From positions 124,001-188,000 of the forward strand of contig NZ_JAVDXI010000003.1 of assembly GCF_031457805.1 (NCBI RefSeq): a stretch of 64,000 bases of DNA. The letters are read 5' to 3'. Of this stretch, positions 1-8,157 are shown piece after piece; the stretch's first letter is position 1, and each line of letters begins with the position of its first letter. The notes under the pieces were generated by a model, which ran no database searches, was not told where the DNA came from, and worked only from the letters and a program-made list of their open reading frames with translations. The translations under genes were made by a program, and so were the position numbers. The stretch comes from Caulobacter sp031457805 (GTDB taxonomy: Bacteria > Pseudomonadota > Alphaproteobacteria > Caulobacterales > Caulobacteraceae).

Positions 1-1
1 T

Positions 2-283
2 GCCTGGCGCGCTTGGTACGGCCTCGCCCGCTGGCATCGCATCCGCGCCCGCCAGCTGCGCGACCATCCGCTCTGCGCCCTGTGCGAAGAGGACGGCCTC
101 GTCGTCCCCGCCACGGTCTGCGACCACGTCGAGCAGCACGGTGGCGACGAGGAGAAGTTCTGGTCGGGTCCGTTTCAGTCGCTGTGCAAGCCCTGCCACG
201 ATCGCCGAAAGCAGGCCGAGGAGGCCGCCGCCCGGCGGGCCGCCCCCCGGCCGCGCGCCGGTGGGGGGGCATCGAAAGTCTGA
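2..283 (+). CDS. HNH endonuclease, 5' end cut by window edge
   Basis: The window opens inside this gene. A frame with codons from base 2 runs to a TGA at 281-283 (93 residues, no start visible). It contains a CxxC pair (CALC), the CDH of the HNH metal core, and a second CxxC (CKPC) followed by HDRRK, the layout of small phage HNH nucleases. The tail after the last Cys is Ala/Arg rich. In HK97-like phages such a nuclease sits next to terminase and helps cut DNA at cos during packaging. It lies 85 bases before the small subunit here, so the same role is likely but inferred from family and position. Confidence 0.8.
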   Translation, partial: AWRAWYGLARWHRIRARQLRDHPLCALCEEDGLVVPATVCDHVEQHGGDEEKFWSGPFQSLCKPCHDRRKQAEEAAARRAAPRPRAGGGASKV

Positions 284-368
284 GGCCGCCCGTCCCCCAC
301 ACCGGCGTCCCAAGCACGCGCATTTCTCCGCGATATTCTGCAGAACATTTTTTTAGAGGGAGGGGCGC

Positions 369-995
369 ATGGGCCGACGCCCTGATCCCGCGAGCGTCCA
401 GCACGCGAAAGGCAATCCCGGCAAGCGGCTCTCGAAGGCCGAGCGCCAACGTCTGGAGTCGGAGCGCCTGGCGGGCCTGATGGCCGCCGCCCCGGCGGCC
501 GGCGCGGACCCGCTATCGCCGCCCGCGTTCCTGGACGAGCGCTTCGGCCCGGCCCTGGCGATCTGGCGCGAATATGCGCCGAAGCTGGCGGCCACGAACC
601 GCCTGGGCGAGCTGCACCGCCATACCTTCGCGCTGTTCTGCGTCTACATGGGCGAGTGGGTGGCCGCGAACGAAGAGATCGTCACCAAGGGCGCGACCCA
701 GCGGATCAAGAACGTCTCGGGCTCGTACCGCGAAGTCGACCGCCCGGCGGTCTCACGCCGCGCCACGGCGTTCGCCGCCGTCATGGAGCTGTCGGAACAC
801 TTCGGCTTCACGCCGCACGACGAGTACGCGCTGATGAAGGACCAGGTGGCGATGGGCCAGCTGGGGCTCTTCGGCAACGCGAAACCTGCCGCCGGCGCAG
901 CGCCGCAACCCGAACAGCCTGCGGCGGCCACCCAGGCTGAAGACCCGATCGGCGCCCTCGGCCGCATGGACTCGGCGCCGCCGCGCCCGCACTGA
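369..995 (+). CDS. terS: Phage terminase small subunit, P27 family
   Basis: Predicted DNA-recognition subunit of the packaging motor, 208 residues. The N-terminus carries the P27-type signature of basic residues with Gly-Asn-Pro-Gly-Lys-Arg (residues 16-21). A mostly helical body follows, then a low-complexity Ala/Pro/Gln tail from about residue 175. The start at 369 is supported by a GAGGGAGGGG purine tract just upstream. It lies between the HNH nuclease and the large terminase subunit, which begins two bases after its stop codon, so the two are surely co-translated. The family is inferred from the N-terminal motif and neighbours; the recognition site is unknown. Confidence 0.85.
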   Translation: MGRRPDPASVQHAKGNPGKRLSKAERQRLESERLAGLMAAAPAAGADPLSPPAFLDERFGPALAIWREYAPKLAATNRLGELHRHTFALFCVYMGEWVAANEEIVTKGATQRIKNVSGSYREVDRPAVSRRATAFAAVMELSEHFGFTPHDEYALMKDQVAMGQLGLFGNAKPAAGAAPQPEQPAAATQAEDPIGALGRMDSAPPRPH

Positions 996-997
996 CC

Positions 998-2779
998 ATG
1001 ACGCGCGACGAGGCGTCGGCCGGCGCCTCGCCGGACGCGATCCAGTCCAGCCACGGCGAGGGACTGTGGCCTCTGCCCGACTGGCTGAAGTCGGTCGAGG
1101 AGGATCCGACCTACGCCTGGGTGATCACCCAGTGGAAGCGCGCGGCGGGGGTGCCTGGTGCGTGGTTCGACTACGCCAAGGCCCAGGGCGCGGTAGACCT
1201 CTGGCCGAAGATCTTCACGCTCACCGAGGACCGCTTCGCCGGGAAGCCCTTCCGGCTGGTGCTCTGGCAAGAGCTGATCGTCCGCATGCTCGTCGGCTGG
1301 AAGGTCCCGGTGGACCTGCTGGACGAGGAGACCGGCGAGCCCAAGGTCGAGCAGGTTCGGCTGTTCCGCCGGCTGATGCTCTGGATCCCGCGCAAGAACG
1401 GTAAGAGCGAGTTCCTGTCGGCGCTGGCCCTGCTGTTCTTCGTGCTGGACGGCACCGTCGCCGGCCAGGGCTTCGCCTTCGCCCGCGACGAGAAGCAGGC
1501 CAAGATCGTCTTCGACAAGATGAAGGCGATGGTCTTCGGCGAGCGGTCGGACGGCAAGCCGCCGCCGCTGGCCAAGGGCATCGTCGGCTTCAAGAAGTCG
1601 CTCTGGATCCCGAAGATCCGCGCTCTGTTCGAGTTGCTCACCGGCAAGGCCGAGGGCAAGCACGGCAGGTCGCCCACGGTCATCGTCGGCGACGAGATGC
1701 ACGAATGGGAGAGCCTGGATCTCTCCACGACGCTGCGCCAGGGCACCGGCGCCCGCCTGCAGCCGATCGAGCTATACGCCTCGACCGCCGGCCTGAAGGA
1801 CAAGGTTGTCGGCTACGGGCTCTGGGAAGAGAGCCGCGCTATCCTCGACGGTCGCATCGACGATCCGACCACCCTGGTCGTGATCTTCGCGGCCGATCCC
1901 GACGCCGATCCATTCGACGAGAAGAACTGGCCTGGCGCGAACCCGTCGCTGGGCCTGTCGCCAACGATGGCCTTCCTCCGCCGCGAGGCGGCGCTGGCCA
2001 AGGACAACCCGCGCGCCGAGGCGCATTTCCGCCGCTACCACCTCAACCAGTGGGTCGACAGCCTCGTCCGCTGGCTGAACATCAAGCGCTGGGACGCTTG
2101 CGCCAAGGACAAGAAGGCCTGGAAGCGGTTCCCCAAGGACCTGCTGGGCCGCAAGTGCTTCCTGACCATCGACGTGTCGTCGACCCAGGACGTTACCGCG
2201 CTGGTGCTGCTGTTCCCGCCCGTCGAGGCGGGCGAGCCCTGGAAGCTGGTCTGCCGCTTCTGGGTCCCTGAAGAGACACTGGCGAACCGGGTTCGCAACG
2301 ATCGGGTCTCCTACGACAAGTGGCAGTCGATCGGCGCGCTGGAGACGACGGACGGCGACTACGTCGACCAAAACGCCGTTTATGAGGCGGTGCTGGAAGC
2401 GTTCAACGACTACGAGATCGAGCTGCTCGGCTACGATCCGTGGAATGCCCGCAAGCTGATCGGTGACCTGCAGAAAGCTGGCGTCGATCCCGAAAAGATG
2501 GTCGAGATCCGGCAGGGCATCCCCTCGCTGGGCGAGGGCACCAAGCACTTCGAGCGCCTGGTGTACGCCGGCCAGATGGACCACGGCGGCAACCCGATGC
2601 TGCGCTGGATGGCCGGCAACGCCGTCGTTCGCTTCGACGAAAACATGAACTTCGCCCCGGCGAAAAAGAAGTCGCGCGAGAAGATCGACGGCATCGTGGC
2701 TGCGGTCATGGGCTGCGTCCTGGCCTTCTATGAAGAGCCCGAGGACGAGACGATCGGCGGCGGCGTGGTGGAGGTCTGA
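998..2779 (+). CDS. terL: Phage terminase large subunit (TerL, packaging ATPase/nuclease)
   Basis: Motor subunit of 593 residues that pumps and cuts phage DNA. The ATPase half shows a Walker A PRKNGKS (residues 131-137) and a Walker B-like VIVGDEMHEW near residue 230. The C-terminal half begins an RNase H-like nuclease at FLTIDVSS (about residue 388), with a later acidic YDPWNARK segment near 479. Size and motif order fit the HK97/YmfN-type Terminase_1 family. The stop codon overlaps the portal start (TGATG at 2777-2781). Nuclease residues were assigned by eye. Confidence 0.93.
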   Translation: MTRDEASAGASPDAIQSSHGEGLWPLPDWLKSVEEDPTYAWVITQWKRAAGVPGAWFDYAKAQGAVDLWPKIFTLTEDRFAGKPFRLVLWQELIVRMLVGWKVPVDLLDEETGEPKVEQVRLFRRLMLWIPRKNGKSEFLSALALLFFVLDGTVAGQGFAFARDEKQAKIVFDKMKAMVFGERSDGKPPPLAKGIVGFKKSLWIPKIRALFELLTGKAEGKHGRSPTVIVGDEMHEWESLDLSTTLRQGTGARLQPIELYASTAGLKDKVVGYGLWEESRAILDGRIDDPTTLVVIFAADPDADPFDEKNWPGANPSLGLSPTMAFLRREAALAKDNPRAEAHFRRYHLNQWVDSLVRWLNIKRWDACAKDKKAWKRFPKDLLGRKCFLTIDVSSTQDVTALVLLFPPVEAGEPWKLVCRFWVPEETLANRVRNDRVSYDKWQSIGALETTDGDYVDQNAVYEAVLEAFNDYEIELLGYDPWNARKLIGDLQKAGVDPEKMVEIRQGIPSLGEGTKHFERLVYAGQMDHGGNPMLRWMAGNAVVRFDENMNFAPAKKKSREKIDGIVAAVMGCVLAFYEEPEDETIGGGVVEV

Positions 2780-4056
2780 TGCTCGGATCCAAACCCAAGG
2801 CCTCCGCCGCGTACCGTCCGCTCGTCCTCGACGAACCGGTCGATCGCCCCCAGGCGGCCACCACCTTCCTGTCGTCGGATCTCGAAGCCTGGCAGGGCCT
2901 GTTCCCTGACCTGGGCGTCGGCGTCTCGCCCGACACGGCCATGCGTCACTCGACGGTCTATCGCTGCGTCTTCCTGATCGCCTCGGCGATCGCCAAGGCC
3001 CCGCTGCTGTCCTTCCGACGCGGTGAGGACGGCTTTGACGTCGAGCTGGTGGACCACCCGACGGCCCGTCTGCTGAAGGACCGGCCGAACCCGCGCATGA
3101 CGCCAACGATCTTCTGGCGTCTGGTCGTGTCGCAGATGCTGCTGCGCGGCAACGGCATCGTCTGGATCGAGCGCAAGCGTTCGGGCGAGCCTGTGGCGCT
3201 GTGGCCGATCCCAATGGCGCGCACGACGATCAGCCTGCGGAATGGCCGGCTGCGCTACCAGCTCACGCTCGACGACGGCGCGATCGTCATCGCCGACCAG
3301 GACGACGTGTTGCACTTCCCCGGCTCGACCGAATGGGACGGCCTGAAGTGCAAGACCCCGATCCAGGCGATGGGCGCATCGGTCGGCATCGGCCTGGAAG
3401 CCGACCGCTACGCCCGCGCCTTCTTCGAGAACGACGCGACGCCGCCGAGCTACATCACCTATCCGAACCAGTTCAAGAACGCCTCGGGCCAGGCCGACGA
3501 GATCCGCCGCGTCTGGAAAGATCGCTTCGGCGGCGCCAACCGGCACTCGGGTCCGGCCGTCCTCGACCAGGGCGGCGAGGTCAAGCAGCTGGCCATCACG
3601 GCCGAAGACGCCCAGCTGCTGGAGACGCGCAAGTTTCAGGTCGAGGACATCGCCCGGCTGTTTGGCGTGCCCCGTCCGCTGCTGGCCATGGACGACACGA
3701 CCTGGGGCTCGGGCGTCGACAGCCTGGGCCTGCTCTACCTCGTCCACACCCTGGACCCGCACTTCGTGGCCATCGCCCAGGAGTGCGGCTGGAAGCTCTA
3801 CACGCCGTGGGCCGTCTACTGCGCCCACGATCCCGAGGCCTTGACGCAGTCCGACACGAAGGGCCGCTCCGAGGCCGATCGTGTGGCCCTCGGCGGCTCC
3901 GCCGGCCCTGGATACATGACCCAGAACGAGGTCCGTCGCCGTCGCCGCCTGCCCCGCAGCAGCGATCCCAACGCCGACAAGCTGACCGTCTGGACCCCCA
4001 AGCAACAAAAGGACACCGGCGATGCAAAAGCTGATCCAGCTGCTGGCCAGCAATAA
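2779..4056 (+). CDS. Phage portal protein, HK97 family
   Basis: Predicted dodecameric ring at the capsid vertex through which DNA enters and leaves; 425 residues, normal for the family. The N-terminal half has the familiar TAMRHSTVYRCVFLIASAIA stretch. The clip/crown part includes ARLFGVPRPLLAMDD and the C-terminus is basic (RRRRR) and poorly ordered. Its ATG overlaps the terminase stop codon, and its own last 35 bases overlap the protease gene in another frame. The tight coupling terminase-portal-protease-capsid is the standard HK97 head module. Confidence 0.93.
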   Translation: MLGSKPKASAAYRPLVLDEPVDRPQAATTFLSSDLEAWQGLFPDLGVGVSPDTAMRHSTVYRCVFLIASAIAKAPLLSFRRGEDGFDVELVDHPTARLLKDRPNPRMTPTIFWRLVVSQMLLRGNGIVWIERKRSGEPVALWPIPMARTTISLRNGRLRYQLTLDDGAIVIADQDDVLHFPGSTEWDGLKCKTPIQAMGASVGIGLEADRYARAFFENDATPPSYITYPNQFKNASGQADEIRRVWKDRFGGANRHSGPAVLDQGGEVKQLAITAEDAQLLETRKFQVEDIARLFGVPRPLLAMDDTTWGSGVDSLGLLYLVHTLDPHFVAIAQECGWKLYTPWAVYCAHDPEALTQSDTKGRSEADRVALGGSAGPGYMTQNEVRRRRRLPRSSDPNADKLTVWTPKQQKDTGDAKADPAAGQQ

Positions 4057-4738
4057 GGACCGCGGTTCACGGCCGAAGGCCGAAGCCTCGGGCGACGAGG
4101 CCACGGTCTACCTGTACGACGCCATCGGGTACTGGGGCGTCGAGGCCTCCGACTTCGTGAAGGATCTGAAGGCGATCGACGCCAAGACGATCAACCTTCG
4201 CATCAACTCGCCGGGCGGCGACGTCTTCGACGCCCGCGCCATGAAGGTGGCGCTGGAGCAGCACCCGGCCAAGATCGTCGCCCACATCGACGGCCTGGCC
4301 GCCTCGGCCGCCTCGTTCATCATGCTGGCGGCCGACGAGATCCGCATCGCCGACGGCGCCTTCGTGATGATCCACAACGCCTGGGGCCTTGCCATCGGCA
4401 ACGCGCAGGAGATGCGCGCCACGGCCGACCTGCTGGACAAGGTCGACGGCACGATCGTCAACGACTACGTGGCCAAGACCGGCAAGACCGCCGACGAGGT
4501 CAAGGCCTGGATGGCCGCCGAGACGTGGTTCACCTCGGCCGAGGCCGTCGAGCATGGCTTCGCCGACAGCATCGCCGACAAGCAGAAGGCCGACGCCTCG
4601 GCGGCCAACTTCGATCTTTCCGCCTACCGCAACGCGCCCAAGGCGCTGCGCGAGCCGGCGGCGAAAACCTTCGATGCGATGGCGAACGATCGCCAGCGCT
4701 ACGAAGCCCGGCTCGGTCTCTACGAACGCGCCGCCTAA
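4022..4738 (+). CDS. Head maturation protease, ClpP-like serine peptidase
   Basis: Prohead protease of 238 residues that should cleave the scaffold-like N-terminal part of the capsid protein. The ClpP fold is clear: INSPGGDVFDA (residues 61-71) is the oxyanion region, Ser95 in GLAASAAS is the expected nucleophile, and His118 in MIHNAW the catalytic base. The segment after residue 185 is Ala/Lys rich. The start is inside the portal gene (35-base overlap), preceded by AAAAGGACA. A strong hairpin with a T run follows the stop and separates it from the capsid gene. Confidence 0.92.
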   Translation: MQKLIQLLASNKDRGSRPKAEASGDEATVYLYDAIGYWGVEASDFVKDLKAIDAKTINLRINSPGGDVFDARAMKVALEQHPAKIVAHIDGLAASAASFIMLAADEIRIADGAFVMIHNAWGLAIGNAQEMRATADLLDKVDGTIVNDYVAKTGKTADEVKAWMAAETWFTSAEAVEHGFADSIADKQKADASAANFDLSAYRNAPKALREPAAKTFDAMANDRQRYEARLGLYERAA

Positions 4739-4765
4739 GCCCGCCCCCGCAAGGGCGTCACACCC

Positions 4766-4796
4766 AAGCCGCCAGGGACCTCCCGGCGGCTTTTTT
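4766..4796 (+). terminator. Hairpin plus T-run between protease and capsid genes
   Basis: AGCCGCC (4767-4773) pairs exactly with GGCGGCT (4785-4791), with an 11-base loop that can add further pairs, and a run of six T (4791-4796) follows. This has the form of a rho-independent terminator. It lies inside the late operon only 14 bases before the capsid ATG, so it cannot be a full stop. Partial termination, or 3' end protection of an upstream mRNA with a separate promoter for the capsid, are possible readings. Confidence 0.7.
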
Positions 4797-4810
4797 CATG
4801 GAGACTACTG

Positions 4811-6064
4811 ATGTCGAAAGGCATTCAGGCCCTGCGGGAACAGCGCACGGCCCACGCGAAGGAAGCTCGCAACATCCTGGACACCAAGACCGGGAAGGAC
4901 TGGACGGCGGAAACGGCCGCCGAGGTCGACGCCCTCTACGCCAAGATCGACGATCTGGACGGCCAGATCGAACGCTTCGAGCGCGCCCTCCAGCTGGAAG
5001 ACAGCCTCGACCAGCGCGGCCAGCAACGCGCCGAACGTTCGGGCCGCTCGGTCGACGAAGAAGCGCACAACGTCGCCACGGAAAAGGGCATCTTCGACGC
5101 TTGGTGCCGTGGTGGCATGGATCAACTGAGCGACGAGCAGCGCGAACACGTTCAGGCCCGCCGCAACGAAGCCCGACGCCTGTACGGCGCTCAATCGGTC
5201 GGCACCGGCTCGCAGGGCGGCTATCTCGTCCCGCGCGACTTCGCCGGCACGATGCTGGAGAAGATGGCGGCCTGCGGCGGCATGCGTGAAGTCGCCGACA
5301 TCCTGCAGACGGATGGCGGCAACTCGATCGACTTCGCGACGGTCGACGAGACCGGCCAGGAGGGCGAGCTGGTCGCGGAAAGCACGGCGGCCAGCGGCGG
5401 CGACATCACCTTCGGCACCACGGCGATCGACGCCTACAAGTACGGCTCGAAGGTGGTGACCATCCCGATCGAGCTGCTGCAGGACGGCCGCGTCGATATC
5501 GAGGCCTACGTCAACCGCGCCCTGGCCGAGCGTATCGCCCGCATCACGAACCGCCACTTCACCGTGGGCGATGGCACGAACAAGCCGCGCGGCGCCGCTG
5601 TCGCCGCCGCCCAGGGCAAGGTCGGCGCGACGGGCCAGACCGCCGCCGTCACCTATGACGACTTCGTCGATCTCGAACACTCGGTGGACCCGGCCTATCG
5701 CCGGAACGGCTCGTGGATGTTCCACGACCAGACGCTGAAGGTGGTCAAGAAGCTGAAGGACAGCCAGGGCCGCCCGCTGTGGCGTCCGGGCGTCACCGGC
5801 GGCGATCCGGACGACATCCTGAACTACCGTTACACCATCAACCAGCACATGCCGCAGATGGCCGCGAACGCGAAGTCCATCCTGTTCGGCGACTTCAAGA
5901 AATACCTCATCCGCGACGTGATGGCGGTGACGCTCTTCCGCTTCGCTGACAGCAAGTACATGGAAAAGGGCCAGGTGGGCTTCCTGGCCTGGTCGCGCCA
6001 CGACGGCGACCTGATCGACGCCTCGAACGAGTCGATCAAGCACTACGCCAACTCGGCCACCTAA
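4811..6064 (+). CDS. Major capsid protein, HK97 fold
   Basis: Predicted shell protein, 417 residues. Residues 1 to about 110 form a charged, helical coiled-coil region, the expected delta domain removed by the upstream protease. The mature shell would start near the GTGSQGGYLVP segment (about residues 131-141), which is the hallmark start of HK97 capsid proteins. The ending (FLAWSRHDGDLIDA) is also typical. The gene is flanked by two hairpins (4766-4796 and 6075-6099), suggesting its transcript is handled separately as a highly expressed unit. Whether it forms covalent cross-links as in HK97 cannot be judged here. Confidence 0.94.
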   Translation: MSKGIQALREQRTAHAKEARNILDTKTGKDWTAETAAEVDALYAKIDDLDGQIERFERALQLEDSLDQRGQQRAERSGRSVDEEAHNVATEKGIFDAWCRGGMDQLSDEQREHVQARRNEARRLYGAQSVGTGSQGGYLVPRDFAGTMLEKMAACGGMREVADILQTDGGNSIDFATVDETGQEGELVAESTAASGGDITFGTTAIDAYKYGSKVVTIPIELLQDGRVDIEAYVNRALAERIARITNRHFTVGDGTNKPRGAAVAAAQGKVGATGQTAAVTYDDFVDLEHSVDPAYRRNGSWMFHDQTLKVVKKLKDSQGRPLWRPGVTGGDPDDILNYRYTINQHMPQMAANAKSILFGDFKKYLIRDVMAVTLFRFADSKYMEKGQVGFLAWSRHDGDLIDASNESIKHYANSAT

Positions 6065-6074
6065 GCCGACGCCG

Positions 6075-6099
6075 CCGGCCGGGCATCTTGCCCGGCCGG
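6075..6099 (+). promoter_or_regulatory. Strong perfect hairpin downstream of capsid gene
   Basis: CCGGCCGGGC (6075-6084) and GCCCGGCCGG (6090-6099) form an uninterrupted 10-bp GC stem with loop ATCTT, only 10 bases after the capsid stop codon. The following bases are pyrimidine rich but lack a T run, so it fits an mRNA-stabilising or weak terminator structure better than a canonical intrinsic terminator. Confidence 0.6.
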
Positions 6100-6134
6100 G
6101 GCTCTCTTCCCCTCTCGCGACAGGATCGGACGCC

Positions 6135-6428
6135 ATGTTCGTCAAGATGCTCACGGCCATGGCCGGAGACTCGTTCTCGTATGACCACGGCGCCGTGGTC
6201 GAAGTCGAAGCCAAGACCGGCAAGGCCTGGCTCAAGGCCGGCATCGCCGAGGCGGCGCCCGACAGCGAGGCCCTGAAGACCCAACTGGCCACGGCCAGCG
6301 ATACCGCCACCCAGGCCACGGCCCGCATCGCGGAGCTGGAAGCCGAGGTGGAGCGGCTAACGGCGGAACTCGAGGCCTTGAAGGCCCCGCCGGCCGACGA
6401 GACCCCCCCGGCCGAAGGCGGCGAGTGA
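6135..6428 (+). CDS. Small phage head protein, unknown function, coiled-coil
   Basis: 97-residue protein between capsid and connector genes. The N-terminal half is compact (Val/Gly/Ala pattern ending KAGIAE near residue 40), followed by a predicted coiled coil with heptad Leu/Ala/Glu (about residues 45-80) and a Pro/Glu tail. Small proteins with a similar GIAE segment commonly follow capsid genes in phages of this type, but I cannot assign a function. The start ATG is 70 bases after the capsid stop, past a strong hairpin. The stop overlaps the next gene (TGATG). Confidence 0.7.
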   Translation: MFVKMLTAMAGDSFSYDHGAVVEVEAKTGKAWLKAGIAEAAPDSEALKTQLATASDTATQATARIAELEAEVERLTAELEALKAPPADETPPAEGGE

Positions 6429-6721
6429 TGGCGGACCCGGTCGAAGTCCCGGCCGGGCCGCTCGTCACGCTGGACCTGGCCAAGCAGCACCTGGGCGTCT
6501 GGTCCGATGAGACCGACGCCCTGATCACCCTCTACATCAACGCCGCCAGCGACCGGATCCGCACCCGCCACGTCTTCGGCGATCCGGTCCCGGCCAACGT
6601 CCAGGCCGCCACGCTCCTCATGGTCGAAGACCTCTATGACCCGCCCGAAGCGGCGGCGGCCGAGCAGCGCCTGAAGACGATCGACAACCTGCTGCGTCCC
6701 TTCGAGACGCCCGAGGTCTAG
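6428..6721 (+). CDS. Head-tail connector protein, gp6-like
   Basis: 97 residues matching the HK97 gp6/YqbG-type adaptor pattern: an N-terminal VTLDLAKQHL segment, a helix with ITLYINAASDRI, then VQAATLLMVEDLYD and a short C-terminal helix NLLRPF. These proteins stack under the portal to close the filled head. ATG at 6428 overlaps the previous stop. A GTG three bases earlier is an alternative start, but the ATG fits the TGATG coupling better. Confidence 0.85.
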   Translation: MADPVEVPAGPLVTLDLAKQHLGVWSDETDALITLYINAASDRIRTRHVFGDPVPANVQAATLLMVEDLYDPPEAAAAEQRLKTIDNLLRPFETPEV

Positions 6722-6732
6722 GAGGCCGCGCC

Positions 6733-6957
6733 ATGGCTTGGGTCGAGTTCACCGACAAATTCCGGTTCGTGCCGCCGGCTGATCGACGGGTCACCGTGCG
6801 CTATAGCGCCGGCCAACGCCTGTCGGTCACTGCGGAGTGCGCCCGCCAGGCCGTCGAGGCCGGCGTCGCCAAGCGGATCAAGGCGCCGGCGCGCGGCGAG
6901 GTCCCGGACGGCGCGCCTGAAGAGACCGCCGAGGCGAACCCGGTTCGCGAGGACTGA
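6733..6957 (+). CDS. Small phage protein in connector module, unknown function
   Basis: 74 residues, starting 11 bases after the gp6-like gene, with AGGAGG in the preceding bases as a good ribosome-binding site. The N-terminal two thirds look like one small beta/alpha domain (WVEFTDKFRFVPP then YSAGQRLSVTAECARQAVEAG). The C-terminus is charged. The LSVTAECARQAVEAGVA stretch is seen in short proteins at this place in many tailed phages, but I know no function. One base separates its stop from the next start. Confidence 0.72.
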   Translation: MAWVEFTDKFRFVPPADRRVTVRYSAGQRLSVTAECARQAVEAGVAKRIKAPARGEVPDGAPEETAEANPVRED

Positions 6958-6958
6958 G

Positions 6959-7297
6959 ATGCGGGCCGGCGAGTTCCCCGAGCGCATTCAGTTCCAGCAG
7001 CGCGGCGAGGACGAGAACGGCGACCGCCTGGGCGACTGGGAGGCCGAGGACCGCTTCAAGACCGCCGCGCGCTACACCTATCTGCGGGGCGGCGAGACCG
7101 TCATGCAGTCGCGCCTGACCGGCGTTCAACCCGTGGTCATCCGGGTGCGGACCTCGGCGACGATGCGCGAGGTGACCTCGGACTTCCGCATCCTCGATCT
7201 GCGGTCGGGGGAGGCCTTCAACATCCGGTCGGTGATGCCCGATCGGCGCCGGAAGATCATCGACTTCACCTGCGATACGGGCGTCGCCGATGGGTAA
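6959..7297 (+). CDS. Head-tail adaptor (head closure), SPP1 gp16-like
   Basis: 112-residue protein of the Phage_H_T_join type: it opens with MRAGEFPERIQFQQRGEDEN, the usual start of these small beta-barrel stopper proteins. Later it has RYTYLRGGETVMQSRL and a C-terminal FNIRSVMPDRRRK strand pair. Its role is to close the connector after packaging. It overlaps the next gene by eight bases, so the order gp6-like, small protein, adaptor, gp10-like, tail completion matches the HK97 connector module. Confidence 0.87.
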   Translation: MRAGEFPERIQFQQRGEDENGDRLGDWEAEDRFKTAARYTYLRGGETVMQSRLTGVQPVVIRVRTSATMREVTSDFRILDLRSGEAFNIRSVMPDRRRKIIDFTCDTGVADG

Positions 7298-7709
7298 GAC
7301 CCGCATCGAGGGACGGCTTGAGCTCAAGCGCAAGCTGAACCGCGTCGCAGCCGCGCCCCGTGAGCCGCTCGAAGCCGAGGTCGATTGGGAGGCGAAGGAT
7401 CTGGTCAAGCGCATGAAGCGCATCGTCCAGCGCCGCACCGGCAATTTGGCGGCCTCGATCCGCGAAGAGCCTGGCCCGACCGACATGTCCCGCGACGTGA
7501 AGGCCGGCGGCCCCCTGACCACCAAGCCTGTCCGCAACTCCAAGAAGGGCAACGCCCCGCACTACGACTACGCCCTGGCCGATGAGTACGGACGCGAGGG
7601 CCAGGAAGCGGACCCGTTCTTCTGGACCACTGTCCGGTCGCGTCGGAAGACGTACCGGCGACGCCGGGCCACGGCGTTGAACAAGGCCGTGAAGGCGGCG
7701 GTGAAGTGA
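7290..7709 (+). CDS. HK97 gp10-like head-tail protein
   Basis: 139-residue basic protein. The segment RTGNLAASIR near residue 53 and the later YALADEYGREGQEADPFFWTTVRS are characteristic of the HK97-gp10 family, which joins the neck to the tail. It overlaps the adaptor gene by eight bases and ends in a TGATG overlap with the tail completion gene. Confidence 0.87.
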   Translation: MGKTRIEGRLELKRKLNRVAAAPREPLEAEVDWEAKDLVKRMKRIVQRRTGNLAASIREEPGPTDMSRDVKAGGPLTTKPVRNSKKGNAPHYDYALADEYGREGQEADPFFWTTVRSRRKTYRRRRATALNKAVKAAVK

Positions 7710-8119
7710 TGAAGGATCCCGCCGGCCCTATCTGCAAGGCGATCGAGAACAGGCTTCGCGACGACGCTGCGGTCAAGGCCAGCATGGGCGGCAAGACCCG
7801 GTTCTACGACCGCGTGCCGCCCGAGCGCGTCTTCCCTTACATCGCCCTCGGCCCTGTCGAGGTCGACTTCGAGGACGAGACCGACTGCCTCAGCGGCGCG
7901 GAGACCGTCGTCCAGCTGGACGTCTATTCCCGCGAGGTGAAGTCCGACGAGATCCGCGCCGTCGCCGGCGCCGTGGTCGAGGCCCTCCGCGCCGAGCTGG
8001 CGCTGGTCGGGCACGACGTCATCGATCAGGCGGTCAGCGCCGCCCGATACCTGGGCGATCCGGACGGCCTCAGCCGTCACGCCGTCCTGACCATCCGGTT
8101 CGATACCGAACCTTCTTAA
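7709..8119 (+). CDS. Tail completion/terminator protein, DUF3168
   Basis: 136 residues. The pattern IENRLRDDAAVKASMGGKTRFYDRVPPERVFPYIALG is split across residues 9-44, followed by a central QLDVYSREVKSDEIRA segment and a final HAVLTIRF strand. This is the DUF3168 family of tail terminator proteins that cap the tail tube at the head end. The ATG overlaps the preceding stop (TGATG); a GTG one codon upstream is an unlikely alternative. Confidence 0.87.
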   Translation: MKDPAGPICKAIENRLRDDAAVKASMGGKTRFYDRVPPERVFPYIALGPVEVDFEDETDCLSGAETVVQLDVYSREVKSDEIRAVAGAVVEALRAELALVGHDVIDQAVSAARYLGDPDGLSRHAVLTIRFDTEPS

Positions 8120-8157
8120 CCATTGCCGCCCTGGCGCGGCCTTTCCCGGAGACAACC

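Noticed and set aside
644..1702. 352-codon minus-strand frame across the terminase genes
   Set aside because: Antisense shadow of terS/terL; composition typical of reverse frames of GC-rich genes.
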